From Methanosarcina barkeri MS (lineage in GTDB: Archaea; Halobacteriota; Methanosarcinia; Methanosarcinales; Methanosarcinaceae): a DNA stretch of 64,000 nucleotides. The notes below the pieces were generated by a model. It searched no databases and was not told the DNA's origin. It saw only the letters and a list, made by a program, of their open reading frames with translations. Below are positions 17,705 to 26,728 of this stretch, one piece after another; position 1 is the stretch's first letter; the number at the start of each line of letters is the position of its first letter. A program made the translations under genes and the position numbers. The stretch covers positions 3,211,168 to 3,275,167 of the forward strand of contig NZ_CP009528.1 of the NCBI RefSeq assembly GCF_000970025.1, read 5' to 3'.

Positions 17705-18232
17705 ATGAAGAAAGTTTTAAAAGCCATAGCAATGCTCTTCGTCGTCGCTGCTGTCGTCTTTGCAACCGGCTGTGGGGGAAAGACAGGAAACATGGGAAAT
17801 GGAGCTAAGGAGAATGAAACTCAGGGAAATAACGACCAGCTCCAGCCTGTGAATCCTGAAATATCAGCAAACGTGACTAACAACACGACTGAAGCTAACG
17901 AAACAATAGAGAAAGGCCAGGTAGTAACCAAAGCTGACAGCGGAAAAACCATAAGCCTCAAAAAAGGAGAGAATTTTACTATTAGCCTTAGAGAAGACCC
18001 ATCAGCAGGTTATTTATGGAAACTTAACCTGAGCAGTGGGCTCAGTATTCTCGACGACGAATATATCGAAGGTCTAAACCCTGAACACCTTGAAGGTGTC
18101 CCTGGAACTCATTTATGGGTAATTGAAGCCACAGCTCCGGGCAGCCAGAAGGTAAATGGCATATATAAGAGGACCTGGGAGAACATAACCGGCACGGAGG
18201 AGAAATTTACATTAAATGTTGAGGTTGAGTGA
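17705..18232 (+). CDS. Chagasin-type (I42) protease-inhibitor lipoprotein
   Basis: A 175-residue exported lipoprotein: signal peptide residues 1-22 end in the lipobox-like ATGC, followed by a Gly/Asn/Glu-rich linker (about 25-80) and a C-terminal domain of about 95 residues. That domain has the chagasin/I42 loops: DPSAGYLWKL (usual NPxTGY), GVPGTHLWVIEATAPGSQ (usual G-G/F-R loop) and the IYKRTWE segment (usual RPW). I42 proteins inhibit C1 cysteine peptidases. The ATG at 17705 has GGGAGGAGGG upstream. No peptidase gene adjoins it. The inhibitor motifs are recognisable but slightly diverged, so activity should not be assumed. Confidence 0.85.
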   Translation: MKKVLKAIAMLFVVAAVVFATGCGGKTGNMGNGAKENETQGNNDQLQPVNPEISANVTNNTTEANETIEKGQVVTKADSGKTISLKKGENFTISLREDPSAGYLWKLNLSSGLSILDDEYIEGLNPEHLEGVPGTHLWVIEATAPGSQKVNGIYKRTWENITGTEEKFTLNVEVE

Positions 18233-18403
18233 GAAGAGTTTTTCAGGTTACATTTTCTTTTTTCATTCTTTAGGTGATAAGAAAATCACAGTAAGCTGGA
18301 AACTGTAATAAAAATGAGCTTGTGAACTGTAAAAAAATTTGACGTTTCAAGATAAATAATGAAAGAAGGATATCAAAAACTGATAACGAATAGTTAAATA
18401 GCA

Positions 18404-18815
18404 CTAATTGTTTGGGAAATTAACTGGTTTTAATTTGAAAACATAAGTATTAAATCCGTTTTTAGGAGTATACTCCCAATCAATTACTTTGAGCAATCCA
18501 ACATACTTCCACACTCTTTTTTCACGATCTTGTCTAAATCCATATACACTTCTTCCATCGTTTTGCGAATCAACAAGAGCTTTATTTGCAGCCGTTAATT
18601 TTTGATTTTTATTTACTCCTTCCCCATCATAGGAAAATGTGTTCTCACTAAATTCATCTGTGTAAGGACCAAGTTGCTTTTAGAACAAAATAATATGGCC
18701 TACCATCTGTGAATTTCTCAAGTTGATTCCTTTTATTCCATAACCAAAATGAGTACCAAATCGATTCAATTTCTTCTTTTGCATATTCCTTGTTTAATGT
18801 TAAGTTAAAACTCAT
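18404..18815 (-). pseudogene. Frameshifted SRA/YDG-like (McrA-type) gene
   Basis: From ATG 18815, MSFNLTLNKEYAKEEIESIW continues to GRPYYFVLK. One extra base near 18672-18676 then shifts the frame, and the rest reads QLGPYTDEFSENTFSYDGEG, NKNQKLTAANKALVDS, VYGFRQDREKRVWKYVGLLK and ends PVNFPNN-stop at 18404. Removing one base gives an uninterrupted product of about 136 residues. The YDGEG, NQKL, GNKAL-like and WKYVGLLKVIDW blocks resemble SRA/YDG or McrA-like modified-DNA-reading domains. Assignment of the fold is tentative. Only one lesion is present, so it is either very young or a sequencing error. Confidence 0.55.
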
Positions 18816-19029
18816 AATAAATTAGATGTGATTAGAATTTTTATACATTTTGATTGTTAAAATGTTATTAAAAACTACAACTTTAACTCTCATCTCCTCC
18901 TTGATAGAGGGACATTTCCATTATTAGGGCTCTTCGCTATTTCGGATGGATTGAAAATAATTACTCAGTTAAATAGTAGCTAGGTCAAAAAGAGAAACAT
19001 CAAGCTTGAGCATGATTTTCAACACCAAG

Positions 19030-19086
19030 TGTTTCTGGATATTGGATATGTTTCTGGATATTGGATATGTTTCTGGATATTGGATA
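19030..19086. repeat. 19-bp tandem repeat, 3 units
   Basis: GTTTCTGGATATTGGATAT occurs three times in tandem, in the otherwise empty interval 18816-19242 downstream of the surface protein gene. Nothing else is seen in that interval. Confidence 0.9.
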
Positions 19087-19242
19087 TATTACTTCAGTAT
19101 TTAGTAGATGAATGGAAGTTACCCACATAAAACAGCGAAGAGCCAAAATTAAGGTCGAATTGCAGGAGTCTTGAGATTAAGGGATTGTAAACTACAACCA
19201 GTAATATAAAGTAAATGTAGCTACACATCCCTTATCTCGGTC

Positions 19243-20838
19243 TTAATGAATTCGTTTTTTCAAAGTATAGAAAGCAAAAAGCCCAAAAATAGTTATAAAT
19301 AACCCAAATCCAGGACTCTTAGGTTCCTCTTCTGATTGGATACTATTCCTTGCTCCAGTGGAAAGGAGCTGTGAGCTAGATGATGACCCTTCCTTAACTT
19401 TTATCGGTAGATTGAGTGTGTAATCCTCGGCATCTTCTGGATCACCATCAAAATAATAAATTACCCTGCCGTTGACATTAAAGTTTCCAACCTGATTGGA
19501 CTTAATTCTTATTTCGATATCTTTTCCCTGTCCGGGCTCAAGCTCATAAGTAGTTGTATACTGGCCAGCTCCAGAATTAACAAATTCGGAGGATGTTACA
19601 CTCATTCCAGAAGGTGGAAGAAGAATCACCTGGATGCTCATGGTTGGTTTGGTGATCAAATTCACAGCAGATAGTCTGAGCAGAATGTCTTCTCCTAAAG
19701 TAACGTCTGTCTTTTCACCATACAATTGCACGCTAGCAGATGATTGTCCCTCATTATTATTTTCAGTTTTTTCTGTTTGTTTGGGCCTGAGATATTCTGT
19801 TTGTTTAGGCTTGGGATGTTCTGAACTAGAAGATCCAGAAGGGTTAGAACTTTTTTCATCAACAAATTCAGAAGGTTCACTTGTTTCATCCATTCTGGTT
19901 TCGGTCTTGTCAATTATAAACCCATTCGCAGTCCCTGAGCTGTCTGTTACAAGTTTTACCTTTAATGTATCCCCTGTATACCATTCTGTCCATAAATCCT
20001 GATAATTAACACCGTTATTCATTCCGTATGTTTTAAGCACATTATCATATTTATCATAAAGAATTAACTTATCGTAAACTTGAAAATTAATTCGCTGATT
20101 TTGGGCAAGCTTAAGATATTCAAAATGTAGTCGTATCTGATCAGCACCAGGTTCGCTTATGGTCCAGGTATTCTTATAGTTGTTTGCATAAGGATGATCA
20201 GACTCGGCTAAAGAGTCAGACTCAGCTAAAGAGTCAGACTCAGCTAAAGAGTCCTTAGAGGTGCTCGTATCTGTTCTGGTTTCGGTTTTGTCAATTATAA
20301 ACCCATTCGCAGTCCCTGAGCTGTCTGTTACAAGTTTTACCTTTAATGTATCCCCTGTATACCATTCTGTCCATAAATCCTGATAATTAACACCGTTATT
20401 CATTCCGTATGTTTTAAGCACATTATCATATTTATCATAAAGAATTAACTTATCGTAAACTTGAAAATTAATTCGTTGATTTTGGGCAAGCTTAAGATAT
20501 TCAAAGTGAAGTCGTATCTGGGCGGCACCTGGTTCACTTATAATCCACGTATCTTCAAAATTATTTGCATAAGGGTGATCAGACTCGGCTAATAATTTAG
20601 ATCCAGTTAAAGAGTCCTGAGAAGTACTCGGATTTTGTCTGGTTTCTGCCTCAATATCTTCTGAAGTATCTATTTCTACATTGTTAGAGGTTTCTGTTTC
20701 GTTGCCATAAGAATAACCCGAATCTGTTAAAGTTTCAGATGAGGCACACGCGCTTATGACATTGCCTGTTAAAAAACAACCTATTAAGAGATACGTTGTT
20801 AAAACCCTTAAAACTCTTAAACTATCTCTCTCAGACAT
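19243..20838 (-). CDS. PGF-CTERM surface protein with two CUB-like repeats
   Basis: A 531-residue exported protein. The signal peptide spans about residues 10-32 (VLTTYLLIGCFLTGNVISAC), followed by a Ser/Thr/Glu-rich region. Two nearly identical domains of about 105 residues each run from HPYANNxxxTW to GFIIDKTET; the SxxGFxID and WTEWYTGDTLKVKLVTD features resemble CUB-like adhesion domains. They are separated by SLAESD tandem units. A third Ig-like domain contains GQYTTTYELEPGQGKDIEI and is related to one in the protein at 21156-21887. The end SPGFGLFITIFGLFAFYTLKKR is a PGF-CTERM archaeosortase signal: PGF, membrane helix, basic tail. Start ATG with GGTGAT. Probably displayed on the cell surface. 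Confidence 0.9.
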   Translation of the reverse strand: MSERDSLRVLRVLTTYLLIGCFLTGNVISACASSETLTDSGYSYGNETETSNNVEIDTSEDIEAETRQNPSTSQDSLTGSKLLAESDHPYANNFEDTWIISEPGAAQIRLHFEYLKLAQNQRINFQVYDKLILYDKYDNVLKTYGMNNGVNYQDLWTEWYTGDTLKVKLVTDSSGTANGFIIDKTETRTDTSTSKDSLAESDSLAESDSLAESDHPYANNYKNTWTISEPGADQIRLHFEYLKLAQNQRINFQVYDKLILYDKYDNVLKTYGMNNGVNYQDLWTEWYTGDTLKVKLVTDSSGTANGFIIDKTETRMDETSEPSEFVDEKSSNPSGSSSSEHPKPKQTEYLRPKQTEKTENNNEGQSSASVQLYGEKTDVTLGEDILLRLSAVNLITKPTMSIQVILLPPSGMSVTSSEFVNSGAGQYTTTYELEPGQGKDIEIRIKSNQVGNFNVNGRVIYYFDGDPEDAEDYTLNLPIKVKEGSSSSSQLLSTGARNSIQSEEEPKSPGFGLFITIFGLFAFYTLKKRIH

Positions 20839-21155
20839 TCTATCACCTATTATGTAACAATTATGTTATCAAAACACTTGTCGATTGATATTGATTTTGA
20901 GGAAACCGAGGGATCTGACAAATAACTGAAGGACAATTAAAAACGCAATAAGTCGCCGAAAATCTAAGAAAATCTGTTCACAGAGATTTGTCTATTAAAT
21001 TTATAAAGATGGCAATTTCTCATCTGGTAGGATTTTCAATATTTCACCTGGGTTTCAAACTCATTGGTTTTATTTTACAACTGGCTGGAGTCTTAAAAAG
21101 GGAAAATTCATGAATATTCCCTCTTTAAGCCATTTGAGCTCTATTTATTTTCGAA

Positions 21156-21887
21156 TTATCTTCTCCTAACAATATACACGCCTAGCAGCCCTATGCCTGC
21201 AATTATTGCTCCAAAGCCGGGGGTACTGAATGAACCTTGTCCTTTTGCTTCTACTCCAGAGTTCTCTTCAAGGTCAGGAGTTTCTGTGGAGTTCTTGGAA
21301 GGTTCCTTGACTGTAAAGGGATGAGAAAGGGAAATAGGACTATAATCGTCCTTTTTATCTCCAGGCCAGTAAAGACCTGTGAAATGTACAGTATAGCTAC
21401 CCACCTTTTCTCCTTTTATATTAATGTAAATTGTCCGGGAATTTCCTGGCGGTACTGAAAACATGCCATATACAACGCCAGCTGAGCCTGTCTGGCCAAA
21501 ACCCTGTCCGTATACATGAATACCAGAGGGTACGCTGATCCTTGCATCCACATTCAAAGTCACGTCATTGAGGGATGGATTATCGATATAAAGTTCAACA
21601 AGACCATCTTCGTTTTCAGTAATGACGTCGTTAACCGGTCGAAGGACTACAGTCGGGCCAATCCTGAATTTCTGTTCGACTGTAGTAGTTCCTTTTGTTT
21701 CTTCTACATTTTCAGTTACATTGACCAGGCATGATTCGTTTGTAGGTGTGGATCTATTGGTAGTTGAGACCTGAGATACCGATTGATTTTCGGTCGTGTT
21801 ATTTCCCTGTGCCCCAGCGGTAACGCCCGTGAGAACAACTCCAAAAACAAGAATTGACATTAGCAGCATTGACAGATATTCTTTCAT
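21156..21887 (-). CDS. PGF-CTERM surface protein
   Basis: A 243-residue exported protein with signal peptide (residues 1-25, LLMSILVFGVVLTGVTA), an Asn/Thr-rich segment with many N-glycosylation sequons, one Ig-like domain (PSGIHVYGQGFGQTGSAGVV, then SVPPGNSRTIYINIKGEKVG), and the tail FSTPGFGAIIAGIGLLGVYI followed by RRR, a PGF-CTERM archaeosortase signal. The Ig-like part resembles the third domain of the protein at 19243-20838, so the two are probably functionally related. The ATG at 21887 has a GAGGTG site. The genes are about 320 bases apart on the same strand; that gap (20839-21155) shows nothing else. Confidence 0.88.
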   Translation of the reverse strand: MKEYLSMLLMSILVFGVVLTGVTAGAQGNNTTENQSVSQVSTTNRSTPTNESCLVNVTENVEETKGTTTVEQKFRIGPTVVLRPVNDVITENEDGLVELYIDNPSLNDVTLNVDARISVPSGIHVYGQGFGQTGSAGVVYGMFSVPPGNSRTIYINIKGEKVGSYTVHFTGLYWPGDKKDDYSPISLSHPFTVKEPSKNSTETPDLEENSGVEAKGQGSFSTPGFGAIIAGIGLLGVYIVRRR

Positions 21888-22588
21888 CCTCTACACCTCT
21901 TCCAGGGTACTACCTGTAAAATTATTTTTATCAAAAAACAAACATAATATACACATATAAATCTGTATTGATAATACTTGTGATATTAATTTTAATACTA
22001 AATTTTTTACTAAGTGTTGGGTAATTTCTATACAAGAAGATCTTTAAACAAGCAATATACCCGAAATAGGATTAAAAAGGCATTATCATCTCAATTCTAA
22101 TAAATTGTCTTAGAATTCAAAATATTGATACAATTGAATAATAAGCAATGCTAGCTTTAAAATCCAGACCGTAATTATTCCGGAGTTCAGGTAAATATAC
22201 CTTAAACTTGTAGCTCATCCATAGGACTTACGCATTAGATAAAAGTATTCAATTAAAATGCTAATTAGAGCCTAAATTGTAGAATAATCCTTATTTAGAT
22301 TTAAGTTCATTATTGTCTATTATCCAACTGTAGAAATTAGTTCTGCTTTGAGACAGTATTTGAGACGGTATGTTTGCCTACTTATTCTCAGCTTGATGAA
22401 ATTTCAGAAAGCGACATAAATTTTAAGATATGAAGTAATATAAAAAAATAAACAATATCGGAGAAATTTTTAAATTACTATATAAAAACATAGAAGAATT
22501 CCCTCCATTAAGACTACACCTTTAAATCTCATACCTTCCTTTTCTATCCTATAATATAACTCTTATAATTTTATTTGGTGACATTTTT
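21888..22588. other. 700-bp divergent region with a lone IS/MITE end
   Basis: The region lies between the surface protein and the aminopeptidase, transcribed in opposite directions, so it must hold both promoters. TAGGACTTACGCA (22222-22234) matches the ends of the MITE at 32827-32945, without a partner nearby. TATAATATAACT near 22549-22560 could be the TATA element for the aminopeptidase gene. The rest is AT-rich and featureless. Confidence 0.4.
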
Positions 22589-25450
22589 ATGAAATGTAGG
22601 CTTTGCAAATATTATCCTGAAGATTTCGGGGAACTTACTGTTAACGTTTTGCATATGGATCTGGTATTTGATGTTTATGATGACAGGACGAATGTAAAGT
22701 CCATACTCAGGGTAAGGACAAAAGATGCTCCTATCGAGACACTGGAATTAAACTGCAGGGACCTTGAGATCAGGGCTGTGAGCTGCATACAGTACGAGGT
22801 TTCTTACAGATACCGGAAAGATGATGCGATTCTTGAGATTAATTTTAGGGAAGAGATCCCGCCGCATACCGAAGTTACGGTCATTACGGATACGGTTTGC
22901 AGGCCGACTAAAAATATCCTTGAAGGGCTTTACTATGACGAAACGCCGGCAGGAGCTCCTCCTCAGCAGATTACGCAGTGCCAGCAGTGGGGGTTCCAGA
23001 GGATCGTGCCTTGCATTGACGATATGGCCGCAAAATGCACTTACAAGACTACCATAATTGCGGATTCGAGGTATACGAACCTTATTACGAACGGGGATGT
23101 CGTGGTTGAGAGGCATACGGTAAAACCCGGACGGGACAAAATCGTATACGATAACTCGGTCACGCCAATGGCGACCTATCTCTTTTTCCTGGGGGTTGGG
23201 ACTTATGCGACCTTTAAAAGGGAGTTTGAGTACCCTGACGGAGGCACTTTCATGCTTGAACTGCTTGTGCCGCCAGCCTCAGATGCAGCCGCAGCCGAAA
23301 AAGCGCTTGATATCCTGCATGATGCAGTTATGTGGGTTTACCTTTTCACAGGACCTGAGCAGTTCGATGAGGAGAAGCTGCCTGTCAGGAAGGAGCTCTG
23401 GGACCTTGTCCGCATGAGAGAGAAGATGAAACTTGAAGCAAAGCCCGAATCCACAATGGAAGAAGACCTTAAAAAGGTCAGAGAAAGGCTTGCCGAGCTT
23501 GACAAAACCATCAGTCCCGGATACAGGTATACAGGTACTGTCTACAGAGAAATCGGCATGCAGAACTCGGACTTCGGAGGCATGGAAAACGTCGGGAACA
23601 CTACGATTACTACAAACCGCATAATGCCGTTCCCGCAGATAACGGACCCGGCTTTTGAATATATGACACAGGTAAAGGTCCACGAATATCACCATAACCA
23701 GAACGGGTCCGAAGTCACCGGAAGAAGTCCGTTTGAGATCTGGCTGAACGAAGCCGTGACCGTGCATGTGGAAGAACAGTATCATGCCTTTCTCTTTGGC
23801 GAGGACTACGACAGGCTGGACAGAGTGCTTGAACTGCTTGCGCCGGCTTCAGGGACCTTTGCCCTGGATTCGGGGGCAGCTTCCATGCCGATCATTCCTG
23901 ACGGCTTCAATGACCCAAATGACCTGATCACCTCAGTCACCTATGTAAAAGCCCCGGAATACGTGCGCATGGTCGAGTCCCTTATAGGGAAAGACACCTT
24001 TGTCAGAGGCCTGGACAGGTACTTCAAAAAGTTCAAACATTCCAACGCAGCCACCCAGGACTGGATTGAAGCTATGGAAGAAGAAAGTGGGCAGCCCTTA
24101 AAGGAGATGTCCGAAACCTGGCTGAGACAGGCAAAATTCCCTGTAGTCGAGGTTTCAGCCGAATATGACCGGGATGCCAGGAAATTCACATTCTTCCTCA
24201 AACAAAAAGTCCCAGACGGCGGAAAACCCTGGGAATTCCCATTTAGGGCAGCCCTTGTTGACGAACATGGGAATGATCTCGTAGAAATTTTGGAAAGAGT
24301 CAGCGGGAAAACCTCAGAGATTGTAGTTGAAAACGTGGACATGCCAGCCTTCCTATCACTTAACAGGGGTTATTCTTTCTACGGGAAACTTGTATACAAA
24401 GCAAGCCATGAAGAGCTCATGATGCAGGTAAGGAAAGATAAAGATATCATAGGCAGGTTTATGGCTTTCTATACCCTTGTTGACAGGGAAAAACTAAAGC
24501 TCCTTAAAAATCCTGAAGCAAAGCCCTCTGAAGACTTTATCGAGCTTTACTACAGGCTTCTCAATGACCGGCAGCTTCTCGAAAAGGCAGGAGGACAGTT
24601 CCTAACCATTTTTGAGTCCGTTGAGGATGAAGAGTTTGCCCACAGGTACCAGGAACTTTATGATGTTAGACAGAAACTCCTGAAAGCTGTTGCCCGGAAA
24701 TATGTAAACTCCGTAATTTCCGCCTACCGCTTCTTTGAAGAATCATCAGTTCCCAGGGACTCAACTCTTGAGGAGACAGCAAGGGTAATCAAGAACCGGC
24801 AGGCCAAAAATGTCTGTCTTGGAATCCTTGCAACCCTTGATACTTCCGAGATTCATGCAATGATAAAACAGCAGTTTGAGACTGCGACCTGTGCAACGGA
24901 CCGGTTGAACGCATTTGCTGCATACCTGAATAGCTCGGCGCCTGACAAAGTTGAAGTCCTGAGAGCCTTTGAAAACGAGTCAAAGAAAAATCTTGTTGCC
25001 TGGGAAGCTTTCCTTTCTGTAATCGGAAGCAACAGCAGCGTTGATGTAGTAGACCTTGTCAGGGAAATGGAAAGGTCAGAAGCTTTCAGGATCGAGCAGG
25101 CAAATGACCAGCGTGCCCTTTATGGAAGCTTTGCCCGCAACAGGAAAAAATCCCTCCAGACCGAGGAAGGCAGGACCCTCTTTGCAGAAATCCTGAGAAA
25201 GCTGGCCCCTGTGAACGAGTACAGCACGGTCAATATGCTCAACGCCTTTGCAAACATAGACCAGATGGAATCAAAGTATCATGTCCCACTGGTAAAAATC
25301 CTGGCAGACCTTCTCGGAGAACTTAACGCCCAGAAATATCCGAGTGTTTATAACAGGATTAGAAAACTCCTGCTTGGAGCTCCGAATGCTGTCAAAACAT
25401 ACATTACAGCGCACGGAGAAATTCCGGGACTGCAGCCGGGAAAGAAATAA
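22589..25450 (+). CDS. M1 family aminopeptidase
   Basis: A 953-residue zinc aminopeptidase that removes N-terminal residues from peptides in the cytoplasm. Zinc site: HEYHH with H365, E366, H369, and the third ligand E388 in NEAVTVHVE, giving the M1 spacing HExxH-x18-E. The substrate-binding GxMEN motif is GGMEN, in the segment DFGGMENVGNTT, about 30 residues earlier. The N-terminal domain starts with a Cys pair, MKCRLCKYYPEDFGEL. The C-terminal 350 residues are helical. The length and plan resemble aminopeptidase N rather than the shorter leukotriene-hydrolase type. The ATG has a GGTGA site. Codon use is GC-richer than nearby intergenic DNA, as expected for a core gene. A clear terminator follows at 25528. 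Confidence 0.95.
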   Translation: MKCRLCKYYPEDFGELTVNVLHMDLVFDVYDDRTNVKSILRVRTKDAPIETLELNCRDLEIRAVSCIQYEVSYRYRKDDAILEINFREEIPPHTEVTVITDTVCRPTKNILEGLYYDETPAGAPPQQITQCQQWGFQRIVPCIDDMAAKCTYKTTIIADSRYTNLITNGDVVVERHTVKPGRDKIVYDNSVTPMATYLFFLGVGTYATFKREFEYPDGGTFMLELLVPPASDAAAAEKALDILHDAVMWVYLFTGPEQFDEEKLPVRKELWDLVRMREKMKLEAKPESTMEEDLKKVRERLAELDKTISPGYRYTGTVYREIGMQNSDFGGMENVGNTTITTNRIMPFPQITDPAFEYMTQVKVHEYHHNQNGSEVTGRSPFEIWLNEAVTVHVEEQYHAFLFGEDYDRLDRVLELLAPASGTFALDSGAASMPIIPDGFNDPNDLITSVTYVKAPEYVRMVESLIGKDTFVRGLDRYFKKFKHSNAATQDWIEAMEEESGQPLKEMSETWLRQAKFPVVEVSAEYDRDARKFTFFLKQKVPDGGKPWEFPFRAALVDEHGNDLVEILERVSGKTSEIVVENVDMPAFLSLNRGYSFYGKLVYKASHEELMMQVRKDKDIIGRFMAFYTLVDREKLKLLKNPEAKPSEDFIELYYRLLNDRQLLEKAGGQFLTIFESVEDEEFAHRYQELYDVRQKLLKAVARKYVNSVISAYRFFEESSVPRDSTLEETARVIKNRQAKNVCLGILATLDTSEIHAMIKQQFETATCATDRLNAFAAYLNSSAPDKVEVLRAFENESKKNLVAWEAFLSVIGSNSSVDVVDLVREMERSEAFRIEQANDQRALYGSFARNRKKSLQTEEGRTLFAEILRKLAPVNEYSTVNMLNAFANIDQMESKYHVPLVKILADLLGELNAQKYPSVYNRIRKLLLGAPNAVKTYITAHGEIPGLQPGKK

Positions 25451-25527
25451 AATTTTTCGGAGAAACAGGTTATTTAGAAGTCATCAGTTTGGAAAAACGA
25501 GCACTATAAACCTATAAGATAACCCGC

Positions 25528-25576
25528 CCGGAAGGATTCGGAAATAATTATATCCTTCCGGAAATTTGCTTTTTTG
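25528..25576 (+). terminator. Hairpin terminator after the aminopeptidase
   Basis: CCGGAAGGAT (25528-25537) pairs perfectly with ATCCTTCCGG (25552-25561) over a 14-base loop, followed by TTTGCTTTTTT. It sits about 80 bases after the stop. The rest of 25451-25781 shows nothing else. Confidence 0.75.
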
Positions 25577-25781
25577 TACCTATTTCATGAACTTCAGATT
25601 TTTTACTTTAGATATTTTCCTTCCGATCTATTTATCCGTTTCTCAGGTCATGTTTCCGTAAAAAAGCAGTTCCATATCACTTATAAAATATCACTTATGG
25701 ATATTTATTGAAATGAAACTGAGTTCTGAAACTACATTTGCAGGACAGATACAGAAAGAATATTTATTCAGGGGACATTAA

Positions 25782-26171
25782 TTGTATTTGGAATCTTTAT
25801 CGGATTTTAATATTTGGCTTTTGAGGGGGTTTAAAAGGATATTTCAATATTTTGAAGGCTTGTTGATAGAGGCTTTCTCTTCTCTATTTAATATTATGGG
25901 CTCTTTTCTCATAATATACGGTGGCCTAAGATCAATGTTAGGAGTTATCCTCATTGAAGTATTAAAGAAACCTCATAGCTATCAGGAAGTAAGAAAAGAA
26001 CTTACAAACAAAATTGTCTTCGGACTTGAATTTTTCATTGCAGCCGATGTTCTTGAAACCGTACTTAATCCATCTCAGGAAGAACTGCTCCTGCTGGGTA
26101 CGGTTGTATTGATAAGAACAATTCTTGGTTATTTCCTCAGCAAGGAAGTTTTGGAGTACCAGCTTGATTAA
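25782..26171 (+). CDS. DUF1622 membrane protein
   Basis: The 129-residue protein has three hydrophobic segments: about 33-53 (AFSSLFNIMGSFLIIYGGL), 83-97 (IVFGLEFFIAADVLE) and 103-120 (ELLLLGTVVLIRTILGYFLS). The order and the conserved FGLEFFIAADVLETV and VLIRTILGYFL stretches match the DUF1622 family of small membrane proteins, of unknown function. The start is TTG at 25782 with AGGGGAC eleven bases upstream. It is a single gene, followed by a minisatellite. Confidence 0.88.
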   Translation: MYLESLSDFNIWLLRGFKRIFQYFEGLLIEAFSSLFNIMGSFLIIYGGLRSMLGVILIEVLKKPHSYQEVRKELTNKIVFGLEFFIAADVLETVLNPSQEELLLLGTVVLIRTILGYFLSKEVLEYQLD

Positions 26172-26217
26172 AAAGATGTCGAAAAACCGAGTTGAAAGAT
26201 GCCTGAGCCTCCGTACT

Positions 26218-26328
26218 CTTTTAAAACCTTTAACTTTCTCTTTTAAAACCTGTACCTTTCTCTTTTAAAACCTGTACCTTTCTCTTTTAAAACCTGTACC
26301 TTTCTCTTTTAAAACCTTTTTCTGTAGT
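26218..26328. repeat. 22-bp minisatellite, about 5 units
   Basis: CTTTTAAAACCTGTACCTTTCT repeats about five times; the first and last units are diverged (CTTTAACTTTCT, CTTTTTCTG). It follows the DUF1622 gene. The remaining gap to 26728 holds a second small repeat, TACTGAAATAGATCTCAG twice (about 26590-26632). Confidence 0.9.
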
Positions 26329-26728
26329 TCCGGTCCAGATTATATATAAAAATATATATACAGTATATAAAGATAATAAGTACTTCCAGAGTTACTGAAT
26401 TTCCATGGTATTGAGTATGCTTTATATGGCTGCTGTTACGGAACTATTATAAAGTATAAAGCCTGAAAACCGTAAGATTTTAAAAAACGTATAATTTAAA
26501 AGCAAGTAGAGTATAAAGGATACAAAATATTATTAAACTTTAATATTATACTAATTAAACTATAATATTACACAAATCAGAAATCAGATTTACTGAAATA
26601 GATCTCAGATTATACTGAAATAGATCTCAGGTTGTACTGACCCGAAACGGGCGCACATAAAAACCCGAAATTTGAACTATTCAAAATTACCATACACAGG
26701 AAAAATTATCAGAAACAGGAGCAATTTA

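Noticed and set aside
17533-17793. 86-codon minus-strand frame with hydrophobic stretch
   Set aside because: It overlaps the start of the lipoprotein gene in antisense; only its end corresponds to the antitoxin-like relic.
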